The notes beneath the pieces are model-generated. The model was given only the letters and a program-made list of their open reading frames with translations. It had not been told where the DNA came from and made no database searches. A DNA stretch of 64,000 bases from Pseudomonas nicosulfuronedens (GTDB taxonomy: Bacteria > Pseudomonadota > Gammaproteobacteria > Pseudomonadales > Pseudomonadaceae): NCBI RefSeq assembly GCF_005877905.1, contig NZ_SWDV01000005.1, positions 235,002 to 299,001 on the forward strand. Direction: 5' to 3'. This document shows, one piece after another, positions 17,059 to 25,314 of the stretch; within the stretch, counting starts at the first letter, position 1; each line of letters begins with the position of its first letter. Both the position numbers and the translations under genes were made by a program.

Positions 17059-18240
17059 ATGGCGCTTGATCCACCCACCATGTTGACTATCTCGGTCGCC
17101 CTCGCGGCGGCCGCAGCGCTGTATCTGGCCATCGAATGGCGCAGCGTACGCGAACGCTCGCTGCTCTACTGGAGCGCCGGCTTCGCCACCATCACCCTCG
17201 GCTCCACCCTCGCCCTGCTGCGCATGGGCGGCTACCTGCTGGTGGGTATCTGGTTCGCCAACGGCCTGCTGGTGCTGGCCCACTGGTTCTTCCTCAGTGG
17301 GGTAGCGAAGTTCACCGAGGCAAGGTTGTCACGCGGCTGGCTGCTCGTCCCGCTCACCTGGATAGCGCTGCTGGCGCTGCCCGACGGTGGCCCGCTGTGG
17401 TCCAAGCTCATGCTGCTGGCCAACTCCTGGCTGGTCGCCCTGCTCTCCCTGCGCGCCAGTTACCTGCTGCGCTCCCATGGCAAGTCCCTGAGCGTGGGCG
17501 CGGTGCAGTTGCGCTACGTGATGCTGGTGCACGGCGCCTTCTACCTGGCCAAGGGTGCGACGGTGATCGTCCCCGGCACGCTGATCGACCTGGCCGCGTT
17601 CCGTGGCGAAATCATCCAGATTTCCCTGGTCGAGGGTGCCATGGCGATCATGCTGATCGCCCTGTCGATGACCGGCACCGAGCGCTATCGCCGCGAAAAG
17701 CGCATCGCCCGTCTTGCTGCGCGTGACCCGCTGACCGCCCTGTACAACCGCCGCGCACTGGAAGTCCGTGCGCCCCGCGTGTTCGAGGATATCTCTGCGG
17801 AACGTCCCGGCGCGCTGTTGCTGATCGATATCGACAATTTCAAGCAGGTCAACGACCTGTACGGACATACCGCCGGCGACCGCCTGCTGGTGGCGCTCAG
17901 CGAAATGATCCGGGCGGCGTTACCCGAGCGAGCAGTGGCCGCGCGGCTGGGTGGCGACGAGTTCGTCATCCTGCTGAGCAACATCAGCGGCGAACAGGTG
18001 ATGGAACTGGCCGGCAAGCTGCGCGAGCAGTTCCAGAACACCGCCACGCAGAACTTCGACACGCCCCAGGCGGTGACCCTGAGCATCGGCGCCAACCTGT
18101 TCGACCAGCCACCGGCCAGCCTCGCCGCGCTGATCGAGCAAGGCGATGCCGCACTCTACGAATCCAAGCGCGGCGGTCGCGACAGCATCCGCCTGATGGA
18201 TCGCACGGTTACCGGTGGCGACCCGCTGCGGCTGCGCTGA
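17059..18240 (+). CDS. Membrane diguanylate cyclase (GGDEF domain)
   Basis: 393-aa protein that should make cyclic di-GMP from two GTP. The first about 210 residues contain six or seven hydrophobic segments, an integral membrane sensor of unknown ligand. The GGDEF domain covers about 225-380: RDPLTALYNRRAL, DIDNFKQVNDLYGHTAGD and an intact RLGGDEF active site. The inhibitory RxxD I-site is absent at the expected place (PERA five residues before the motif), so product feedback may be weak. An internal start at 17080 is also possible. It is divergent from the small membrane protein gene. Confidence 0.9.
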   Translation: MALDPPTMLTISVALAAAAALYLAIEWRSVRERSLLYWSAGFATITLGSTLALLRMGGYLLVGIWFANGLLVLAHWFFLSGVAKFTEARLSRGWLLVPLTWIALLALPDGGPLWSKLMLLANSWLVALLSLRASYLLRSHGKSLSVGAVQLRYVMLVHGAFYLAKGATVIVPGTLIDLAAFRGEIIQISLVEGAMAIMLIALSMTGTERYRREKRIARLAARDPLTALYNRRALEVRAPRVFEDISAERPGALLLIDIDNFKQVNDLYGHTAGDRLLVALSEMIRAALPERAVAARLGGDEFVILLSNISGEQVMELAGKLREQFQNTATQNFDTPQAVTLSIGANLFDQPPASLAALIEQGDAALYESKRGGRDSIRLMDRTVTGGDPLRLR

Positions 18241-18291
18241 TTCACGCTGATGTGAGCAACGCGCCCGCACTGGGCGGGCCCTGCGGAAACC

Positions 18292-19407
18292 TCAGCCGCG
18301 GCGCGCCGGCGCCGCGTACTGGGGCATGGTGATGCAGCCGATGTTGCCGCCGCCCAGGAGGATTTCCCGCGAGTTGTCGATGCCGATCACCCGCTTCTCC
18401 GGGAACAGCTCGGCCAGCACGCCCTGGGCGATGCGGTCATTGGGATCGTTGAAGAACGGCATCACGATGGCCGAGTTGCCGGTATAGAAGTTGATGTAGG
18501 AGGCACAGATTTTCGTGCCTTCCTGGCGGTCGAAGCTGCCCTCGACCTGATCCAGGCCCTCGGCCTCGGCAGCAGTCCACTCCAGCACCTGCGGCTGCGG
18601 TAGCTTGTGCACCTCCAGAGAATTGCCACGGGCATCACGGGCACTGCGCAGCACGTCGTAGGCCTCCTGGTAGATTTCCCACTGCGGGTCGCTGCGGTCG
18701 TCCGTCCACTGCATCACTACCACTCCCGGTCGCACGAAGCAGGCCAGGTCGTCGACGTGGCCGTCGGTTTCGTCGAACTTGCAGCCGCGCGGCAACCAGA
18801 TCACATGTTCGGCACCCAGGTAGTCACAGAGACGGCGGGTGACTTCCTGCTTGCCCAGGTGGGCATTGCGATTGCGGTTGAGCAGGCATTGTTCGGTGGT
18901 CAGCAGGGTGCCCTGGCCGTCACTGCGGATGCTGCCCATCTCCGCAATGATCGACGCGCGATAACGGTCGAAGTCCTCGATCTCGAGGATTTTCTGCGCG
19001 ATCTGGTCGTCCTTGTCCCAGGGATAGTAGAGGCCTCCATCGAGCCCGCCGTAGGCGTTGAACTGGAAGTCCACACCGCGCATCTCGCCGGTTGCGTCAT
19101 TGACCAGGAAGGCCGGGCCGCTGTCGCGGAACCAGGTGTCGTTGCAGGTCATCTCCACCACGCGGACGTTCTCGGGAAGCATGCGCCGGGCGTTGGCGTA
19201 CTGCGCGGCAGAAGCGCAGACGGTTACCGGCTCGCTGCTGGCGATGGCACTCACCACCTCTACCCAGACTTTCTGTGCCGGCTTGCCGCCGTTGCGCCAG
19301 ACGTCGCTGCGCTCGGGCCAGCCGAGCCAGCAGCGGGCCTTGGGTTCGAATTCGCCGGGCAGACGGAAGCCGTCGGCCTTGGGCATTGTCGAGTGGGTGC
19401 GGGACAT
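18292..19407 (-). CDS. aguA: Agmatine deiminase
   Basis: 371-aa guanidino-modifying enzyme that hydrolyses agmatine to N-carbamoylputrescine and ammonia. The catalytic cysteine is C358 in GGGNIGCITMPQ; other hallmarks are GWPERSDVWR, CNDTWFRDSGP, FNAYGG and DETDGHVDD. Length matches bacterial AguA. The usual partner N-carbamoylputrescine amidohydrolase (AguB) is not adjacent, so it must be encoded elsewhere or replaced. The promoter region has a long inverted repeat (19472-19512), and a LysR gene lies immediately upstream in the same orientation. With Sad, this points to arginine, agmatine and putrescine use. Confidence 0.95.
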   Translation of the reverse strand: MSRTHSTMPKADGFRLPGEFEPKARCWLGWPERSDVWRNGGKPAQKVWVEVVSAIASSEPVTVCASAAQYANARRMLPENVRVVEMTCNDTWFRDSGPAFLVNDATGEMRGVDFQFNAYGGLDGGLYYPWDKDDQIAQKILEIEDFDRYRASIIAEMGSIRSDGQGTLLTTEQCLLNRNRNAHLGKQEVTRRLCDYLGAEHVIWLPRGCKFDETDGHVDDLACFVRPGVVVMQWTDDRSDPQWEIYQEAYDVLRSARDARGNSLEVHKLPQPQVLEWTAAEAEGLDQVEGSFDRQEGTKICASYINFYTGNSAIVMPFFNDPNDRIAQGVLAELFPEKRVIGIDNSREILLGGGNIGCITMPQYAAPARRG

Positions 19408-19471
19408 CGCGACGCTCCGGATTCAGGGACGGGAATGGCCCCAAGATTGCCGGTCCGAAGCAGCAGAAACC

Positions 19472-19529
19472 AATGATGAATTTCGCGGAATAGCTGAATT
19501 CAATTCATCATTTCAAAGGCAAATGATGA
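19472..19529. promoter_or_regulatory. Operator array upstream of aguA
   Basis: AATGATGAATT (19472-19482) and AATTCATCATT (19502-19512) form a perfect 11-bp inverted repeat with a 19-bp spacer, and AAATGATGA recurs at 19521-19529. The sites start about 65 bp upstream of the aguA ATG, a plausible place for a regulator. The adjacent LysR protein is one candidate; an AguR-type repressor encoded elsewhere is another. Confidence 0.6.
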
Positions 19530-19610
19530 GCCTCACCGAACATGGGCTGTGTCCAGCCCACGCCATAGGCCCCGCCCACAGCCGCCAACATGCCGAAGCC
19601 CGTCTTGAGC

Positions 19611-19691
19611 TGTAGGAGCGAGCTTGCTCGCGAACCCGCTTGACGCCATCACCTCAAGAACACGCTGTTCGCGAGCAAGCTCGCTCCTACA
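19611..19691. repeat. REP-type inverted repeat
   Basis: GTAGGAGCGAGCTTGCTCGC followed by GAAC is repeated as its reverse complement about 30 bp later. This is the common Pseudomonas intergenic REP sequence in head-to-head orientation; the same element occurs at 29827-29893. Confidence 0.85.
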
Positions 19692-19708
19692 AAGAGCCGT
19701 TGGCGTAT

Positions 19709-20596
19709 TCACATGTCGTTGAGCTGATCGGTGAACCACTGGATGAAATCCGCCACCGCCGGCTTCTCCAGGCGCAGGCGCTCGCAGACCAGCGCGTACT
19801 GCCCCAGCGAGGTGATCTGCGCGGCGAACGGGCGCACCAGCCGGCCGCAGGCCAGGTCCTCGGCGCTGGTGAGGTTGTCGCCGATGGCCACGCCTTGCCC
19901 GCGCACCGCCGCTTCCATGGTCAGCCCGGCGTGACCGAGGTAGACATGGCGGCTGGGGCGGATATCGCTGGCATGGGTAGTCAGCCAGGCAGTCCAGGAC
20001 TTGCCGTCCTGGTCATCATGCAGCAGGCAGTGGCGCGCCAGGTCGCGCGGGTGCTTGAGCGGCGACTGGTTGAACAGGCCGGGGCTGCACACCGGGAAGA
20101 ACTGCAGGGTCGGCAGCGGTCGCACGAAGTAGGTGCTGGCGTCCTCCGGACCGGTACCGTAGGTGATGGCCAGGTCGATCTCGGCAGCCGGCCCCGGTGC
20201 CTCCAGCGGTTGCTCGTGCAGGTGCAGGACTATCTCCGGGTAGCGCTCGGCGAAGTCTGCCAGCCGGCCCACCAGCCATTTCTGCGCCAGCTCCACCGTC
20301 ACCGCGATGTGCAACTGCGCCTGGGAGCCCGGGTCGCGCAACTCATCGCATGCCGTGGCGATTAGTTCGAAAGCCTGCTGCAGGCTGCGCAGCAGGCGCC
20401 GCGCCTGGGCGGTAGGCTGCACCTGGCGGCCCTGGCGCTCGAACAGCGTCGCCCCCAACTGCTCTTCCAGCTGGCGAATCTGGTGGCTGACCGCACTGTC
20501 GGTCACGCACAGCTCGGCGGCAGCTCGGCCGAAGTGCGCATGGCGTGCAGCGGATTCGAAGGTGCGCAGGGCGGTAAGCGAAGGTAGGCGTCGCAT
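19709..20596 (-). CDS. LysR-family regulator, GcvA/AmpR type
   Basis: 295-aa LysR protein. The start MRRLPSLTALRTFESAARHA and the HTH VTDSAVSHQIRQLEEQLG are characteristic of the GcvA-like subgroup; the effector domain runs from about 90 to 290 (LAITYGTGPEDASTYF, GHAGLTMEAAVRGQGVAIGD). The start at 20596 sits at the family N-terminus, and the long upstream frame is not coding-like. It lies 300 bp upstream of aguA in the same orientation, separated by a REP element, so it may control aguA or a distant target. Confidence 0.87.
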   Translation of the reverse strand: MRRLPSLTALRTFESAARHAHFGRAAAELCVTDSAVSHQIRQLEEQLGATLFERQGRQVQPTAQARRLLRSLQQAFELIATACDELRDPGSQAQLHIAVTVELAQKWLVGRLADFAERYPEIVLHLHEQPLEAPGPAAEIDLAITYGTGPEDASTYFVRPLPTLQFFPVCSPGLFNQSPLKHPRDLARHCLLHDDQDGKSWTAWLTTHASDIRPSRHVYLGHAGLTMEAAVRGQGVAIGDNLTSAEDLACGRLVRPFAAQITSLGQYALVCERLRLEKPAVADFIQWFTDQLNDM

Positions 20597-21028
20597 GATG
20601 AAAGCAGTCTTTATTGGCAAGGCGGCCGGCATGCTGACCGACGCAGCCTGCACGACGCAAGGCGGATACAGGCGCCCCAGCGCGAAACTCACCGCTGCGC
20701 GCAGCACTCCTTTCACGACAACCACTGTTCGTCCGCCCCACCCCTTTCGCCCGCAGCGCTTGACGCTCAGTGGCAGGCAGCGAAGTCCCCCGGCGATTGG
20801 ATACTCTTTATGTCCATCTTTGTGTCGTGAACTGAACATTGATCGCGTCTCGCACCAAAATCCCGGTTGCATATCCCGTATCGCTATCTAGGCTGATCTT
20901 CACGACCCAGCCGGTGGGAAAAGCACCACGGGACAAGGGATCGCCGTCTCCAGCACGCATTCGGAGCGAATGCCTTTCATCGGCTCGAACGCCATGAGAG
21001 CCAGTCAGGGATCAGCAGGGGATGCTCG
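20597..21028. other. Intergenic region between the LysR gene and the FadL-type porin gene
   Basis: 432 bp with no convincing gene. It must hold the divergent promoters of both neighbours; the stretch around 20800-20890 is relatively AT-rich. No palindrome or riboswitch was recognised. Confidence 0.5.
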
Positions 21029-22330
21029 ATGACCAGAGTCCGCACAGGCGCCGCAAAGGCCATAGGCGCTTCCATTGCGACATCGCTTTGTATCCTGTTC
21101 GTCGGCCCCGCCGCTGCCGGTGGCATCCTCATCTACGAGGCCGGTCAGGAAGGCAATGGCCTGGCCAACGCCGGCTCGGCCGCGCTGGCCAGCGACCCCA
21201 GCGTGCTGATGAGCAATCCGGCCGGCATCGCCGAGCTCAAGGGCACGCAGATCAGCGCCAACGCCCAGGTCATCCTCGGCGACCTGAGCTTCTCGCGCGA
21301 CAGCAACAACCAGTTCGATGGCAACGAAGGTGGCAACTCCCTGAAATGGCTGCCGGGTGCCAGCTTCTTCGTCAGCCAGCAGATCGACGAACGCTCGGCC
21401 ATCGGCTTCGGCATGTATGGCAACTTCGGCCTGGCGCTGGACTATGACGACGACTGGGCCGGCCGCTACTTCAACCAGGAGGCAGCGGTCATCGGCGTGT
21501 CGTTCCAGCCGACCATCGCGCACAAGTTCACCGACCAGCTCACGCTCGGCATCGGCCCGCGCATCGTCTACGCCTACTACCGCAACGAAACGGCCATCAA
21601 CAACAACCTGCTCGGCCTGCGCGATGCTCCCGACGGGCAACTGGAATACAAGGACACCGATGTCGGTACCGGGGTGAACATCGGCCTGCTCTATGACCTC
21701 AGCGATCGCACCAAGATCGGCTTCGCCTACACCAGCAAGGTGAAGCTGGAGTTCGAAGACAGCCCCGATGTGCGCAAGGTCAGCAACCCGATCATCAATG
21801 CCGCGCTGCGCCGCCTGGATGTCGACTCGCTGGAACTGGACATGAACATCCCGCAGACCGCGACCCTGAGCATCGCCCACCAGCTCGACCCGCAGTGGAA
21901 GCTGCTGGGCAGCCTGGGCTGGCAGGACTGGAGCGACTTCGGCGAGATCGGCGTGGAGGTGGACGCCAACGCCGCTGGCGTGGATCGCACCGTCGACCGC
22001 CAGTACAAGGACACCTGGCACGCCTCCATCGGCACCCAGTACCAGGCCACCCCGCAATGGCGCTGGAGCCTTGGCCTGGGTTACGACAGCTCGGCGGTGG
22101 ACGACAAGGACCGCACCGTGGACAACCCCATGGGCGAGGCCTGGCGCCTGGCCACCGGGGTCAACTACCAGGTGGACGAGGGCCTGGACCTGCACCTGGC
22201 CTACACCCTCGTCTGGCTCGGCGACATGGACGACGAACAGACCAAGTCCCGCTCCGGCGAGACCCTTTCCGGCACTTACCGCAATGCCGCCCTGCACATC
22301 CTTGGCGGCGGCGCGACCTGGCGTTTCTGA
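21029..22330 (+). CDS. FadL/OmpP1/TodX-family outer membrane transporter
   Basis: 433-aa outer membrane beta-barrel for uptake of hydrophobic compounds such as long-chain fatty acids, alkanes or aromatics. A signal peptide ends around residue 30 (FVGPAAAG); the NPAG motif (LMSNPAGIAEL), conserved in the FadL hatch, follows. The protein ends in WRF, a barrel-terminal phenylalanine. It is followed by a lipoprotein gene and an alkylsulfatase gene on the same strand, so uptake or handling of alkyl sulfates or fatty alcohols is an attractive but unproven substrate idea. Confidence 0.88.
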   Translation: MTRVRTGAAKAIGASIATSLCILFVGPAAAGGILIYEAGQEGNGLANAGSAALASDPSVLMSNPAGIAELKGTQISANAQVILGDLSFSRDSNNQFDGNEGGNSLKWLPGASFFVSQQIDERSAIGFGMYGNFGLALDYDDDWAGRYFNQEAAVIGVSFQPTIAHKFTDQLTLGIGPRIVYAYYRNETAINNNLLGLRDAPDGQLEYKDTDVGTGVNIGLLYDLSDRTKIGFAYTSKVKLEFEDSPDVRKVSNPIINAALRRLDVDSLELDMNIPQTATLSIAHQLDPQWKLLGSLGWQDWSDFGEIGVEVDANAAGVDRTVDRQYKDTWHASIGTQYQATPQWRWSLGLGYDSSAVDDKDRTVDNPMGEAWRLATGVNYQVDEGLDLHLAYTLVWLGDMDDEQTKSRSGETLSGTYRNAALHILGGGATWRF

Positions 22331-22402
22331 GCACGAGCAACGCGCCGCCAAGAGCGCGCCCCCGACACCATCGATGCAGTACCGCCCACAAGGAGCAATA
22401 TA

Positions 22403-23074
22403 ATGAACTGGAAACTCCTGGCCATGCCGCTGTGCCTGGCCACCCTCACCCTCACCGGCTGTGCGAGCAAGTACGTGGAGCCGGAGAACTACTCCGGCTT
22501 CCTCAAGGACTACAAGGTCCTCAAGGAAGAGAAGTCCCCCTCCGGCGCACCGGTGATGCGCTGGATCAAGCCCGGCATCGACGTCAGCCAGTTCACCAGC
22601 GTGTATGTCGAGCCGAGCCAGCTCTACCCGCAACCGCAGCCCAGCGAGAAGATCCCGCAGAGCACGCTGGACGGCATTACCAAGTACTACGACCAGTCAC
22701 TGCAGACGCAATTCGCCAAGGCCCTGCCCCTGGCTAGCGGTCCTGGCCCTGGCGTGCTCGTCGTGCGCCCGGCGATCACCGCCGTCAGTGCATCGACCAA
22801 GGGCCTGCAACCCTATGAGGTCATCCCCATCGCCCTGATCGCCGCCGGCGTCAGCACCGCCACCGGTATCCGTGACCAGGACACCAGCATCGCCACCGAA
22901 GCCGCTTTCCTCGACGGCAGTAACGGCACGGTGGTCGCCCAAGTGGTGCGCAAGGGTGCCGGCAGCGAGCTGGACAACTCCTCCCAGGTCATGACCGCCA
23001 ACGACGCCAAGGCCCTGCTCGATGGCTGGGCGCGGGACATGGTCAAGTCCTACGAGCAACTCAAGAGCAAGTAA
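22403..23074 (+). CDS. DUF3313-type outer membrane lipoprotein
   Basis: 223-aa lipoprotein. The signal peptide ends in a lipobox LTLTGCASK with C20 as lipidation site; serine and alanine follow rather than aspartate, so sorting to the outer membrane is expected. The rest resembles DUF3313 proteins (SGFLKDYKVLKEEKSPSGAP near the start, VRPAITAVSASTKGL, then an AATGI-like Gly-rich segment). Function unknown. Its gene is 72 bp behind the FadL-type porin gene and is followed by a hairpin, so the two probably form one transcript. Confidence 0.82.
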   Translation: MNWKLLAMPLCLATLTLTGCASKYVEPENYSGFLKDYKVLKEEKSPSGAPVMRWIKPGIDVSQFTSVYVEPSQLYPQPQPSEKIPQSTLDGITKYYDQSLQTQFAKALPLASGPGPGVLVVRPAITAVSASTKGLQPYEVIPIALIAAGVSTATGIRDQDTSIATEAAFLDGSNGTVVAQVVRKGAGSELDNSSQVMTANDAKALLDGWARDMVKSYEQLKSK

Positions 23075-23083
23075 CCCCCTGAC

Positions 23084-23117
23084 CCGGCATGGCTCGCGCG
23101 AGAGCGGGCCATGCCGG
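23084..23117 (+). terminator. Hairpin after the lipoprotein gene
   Basis: CCGGCATGGC (23084-23093) pairs with GCCATGCCGG (23108-23117). No T run follows, so termination may be partial; it separates the lipoprotein gene from the alkylsulfatase gene. Confidence 0.5.
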
Positions 23118-23217
23118 AAAGGCGAAACCTCGTCTGCAATACCTCGAACAAGTCCAAGACCACACCGCTGGCAGTTGCCTCGAAGGGTACGGCGCATAAA
23201 GCAAGAAGGAGCTTGAG

Positions 23218-25239
23218 ATGAAACTGATCGCGCAATCGTCGCACTCGATGGATGGCCAGTGCGCCGCCAGGCTGTGGAAATTCAGCTCGTCGTTCCTGCT
23301 GGCGGCAGCCATTTCCATGACGACCCACGCCTGGGCTGCCGAAGCGCCCAAGCCGGCAACCGACGCCACCAAGGCCGCCAACGATGCCCTGCTGCAAGAG
23401 CTGCCGTTCAACGACAAGACCTCGTTCGAGCTGGCCCACAAAGGCTTCATCGCCCCGCTGCCCAGCGAGCCGATCAAGGGCGAGAAAGGCAACCTGATCT
23501 GGGACCCGGCCAAGTACAACTTCATCAAGGAAGGTGAAGCCGCGCCAGCCACCACCAACCCCAGCCTGTGGCGGCAATCCCAGCTGATCAACATTTCCGG
23601 CTTGTTCCAGGTCACCGACGGCATCTACCAGGTGCGCAACTACGACCTGTCGAACATGACCATCGTCGAGGGCAAGACCGGCATCACCATCTTCGACCCG
23701 CTGATCTCCGCCGAGACCGCCAAGGCGGCACTTGACCTGTACTTCGCACACCGACCGAAGAAACCGGTGGTCGCGGTGATCTACACCCACAGTCACGTCG
23801 ACCACTACGGCGGTGTGCGCGGCGTGGTGGACGAGAAGGATGTGAAGGCCGGCAAGGTCAAGATCTACGCCCCGCTGGGCTTCCTCGAACACGCCGTGGC
23901 CGAGAACGTGATGGCCGGCACCGCGATGAGCCGTCGCGCCAGCTACATGTACGGCAACCTGCTGCCGCCGAGTGAAACCGGCCAACTGGGCGCCGGCCTG
24001 GGCACTACCACCTCGGCCGGTACCGTGACCCTGATTCCGCCCACCGACATCATTTCCAAGACCGGCGAGAAGCGGGTGATCGACGGCCTCACCTACGAGT
24101 TCCTCTACGCGCCGGGCAGCGAGGCGCCGGCCGAGATGATGTACTACATCAAGGAGAAGAAGGCCCTCAACACCGCCGAGGACTCCACCCACACCCTGCA
24201 CAACACCTACTCGCTGCGCGGCGCGAAGATCCGCGAGCCGCTGCCCTGGTCCAAGTACCTCAACGAAGCCCTGAAGATGTGGGGCAACGACGTGCAGGTG
24301 ATGTACGCCATGCACCACTGGCCGGTGTGGGGCAACAAGGAAGTGCGCGACCAGCTCTCCTCGCAGCGCGACATGTACCGCTACATCAACGACGAGACCC
24401 TGCGTCTGGCCAACAAGGGCCTGACCATGACCGAGATCGCCGAGCAGGTGAAACTGCCCAAGGGTATCGCCGACCGCTTCTCCAACCGTGGCTACTACGG
24501 CTCGCTGAACCACAACGTGAAGGCGACCTACGTGCTCTACCTCGGCTGGTTCATCGGCAACCCGGCGACCCTGTGGGAGCTGCCGCCCGAGGAAGAAGCC
24601 AAGCGCTACGTCGACATGATGGGCGGCGCCGACGCCGTGCTGAAGAAGGCCAAGGAGTACTACGACAAGGGCGACTTCCGCTGGGTGGCCGAGGTGGTCA
24701 ACCACGTGGTGTTCGCCGACCCCAGCAACCAGGCGGCGAAGAACCTGCAGGCCGACGCGCTGGAACAGCTCGGCTATCAGGCCGAGAGCGGCCCTTGGCG
24801 CAACTTCTACCTGACCGGCGCGCAGGAACTGCGCAACGGCGTGCAGAAGCTGCCGACCCCGGACACCGCCAGCCCCGACACCGTCAAGGCGATGGACCTG
24901 GACCTGTTCTTCGACTACCTGGCCATGCGTTTGAAAGGGCCTGAGGTGGCGGACAAGCACATCACCCTCAACTTCGACTTCACCGACCTGAAGCAGAAGT
25001 ACACGCTGGAGATGGTCAACGGTGTGCTCAACCACACCGAGGGCGTACAGGCCAAGGACGCCGATGCCACCATCACCCTCACCCGCGACACCCTGAACAA
25101 GCTGATGCTCAAGCAGACCACGCTCAAAGACGCGGAAGGCTCGGGCGAGCTCAAGGTGCAGGGTGACCAGGGCAAGCTCGACGAGCTGATGAGCTATATG
25201 GACAACTTCGACTTCTGGTTCAACATCGTCACGCCCTGA
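23218..25239 (+). CDS. sdsA1: Secreted/periplasmic alkylsulfatase, SdsA1 type
   Basis: 673-aa zinc-dependent alkylsulfatase that hydrolyses primary alkyl sulfates such as SDS to alcohol and sulfate. A signal peptide ends near residue 41 (THAWAAEAP). The metallo-beta-lactamase domain has THSHVDHYGG (H191, H193, D195, H196); the alkylsulfatase dimerisation domain follows (about 390-530) and a C-terminal SCP2-like domain (about 550-670; LNFDFTDLKQKYTLEMVNGV). Length and layout match SdsA1. An AraC-type gene follows, whereas P. aeruginosa sdsA1 is paired with the LysR regulator SdsB1. The product sulfate links it functionally to the sulfur island further right. Confidence 0.92.
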   Translation: MKLIAQSSHSMDGQCAARLWKFSSSFLLAAAISMTTHAWAAEAPKPATDATKAANDALLQELPFNDKTSFELAHKGFIAPLPSEPIKGEKGNLIWDPAKYNFIKEGEAAPATTNPSLWRQSQLINISGLFQVTDGIYQVRNYDLSNMTIVEGKTGITIFDPLISAETAKAALDLYFAHRPKKPVVAVIYTHSHVDHYGGVRGVVDEKDVKAGKVKIYAPLGFLEHAVAENVMAGTAMSRRASYMYGNLLPPSETGQLGAGLGTTTSAGTVTLIPPTDIISKTGEKRVIDGLTYEFLYAPGSEAPAEMMYYIKEKKALNTAEDSTHTLHNTYSLRGAKIREPLPWSKYLNEALKMWGNDVQVMYAMHHWPVWGNKEVRDQLSSQRDMYRYINDETLRLANKGLTMTEIAEQVKLPKGIADRFSNRGYYGSLNHNVKATYVLYLGWFIGNPATLWELPPEEEAKRYVDMMGGADAVLKKAKEYYDKGDFRWVAEVVNHVVFADPSNQAAKNLQADALEQLGYQAESGPWRNFYLTGAQELRNGVQKLPTPDTASPDTVKAMDLDLFFDYLAMRLKGPEVADKHITLNFDFTDLKQKYTLEMVNGVLNHTEGVQAKDADATITLTRDTLNKLMLKQTTLKDAEGSGELKVQGDQGKLDELMSYMDNFDFWFNIVTP

Positions 25240-25250
25240 CCCGGCAACCA

Positions 25251-25292
25251 CGGGCAGGCCGGCGGCTTCCGCCGCTGGCCTGCCGCTTTTCC
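25251..25292 (+). terminator. Intrinsic terminator after the alkylsulfatase gene
   Basis: GGCAGGCC (25253-25260) pairs with GGCCTGCC (25277-25284), with an inner GGCGG/CCGCC stem, followed by GCTTTT. Confidence 0.65.
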
Positions 25293-25314
25293 CCAGGCCT
25301 GGAAACCCACCCCC

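Larger units (their letters stand above)
19408..19708. other. Intergenic region upstream of aguA
   Basis: About 300 bp without a gene. It holds the ATGATGAATT inverted repeat and a third ATGATGA copy near aguA, and a REP-type inverted repeat near the LysR gene. Nothing else was recognised. Confidence 0.7.
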
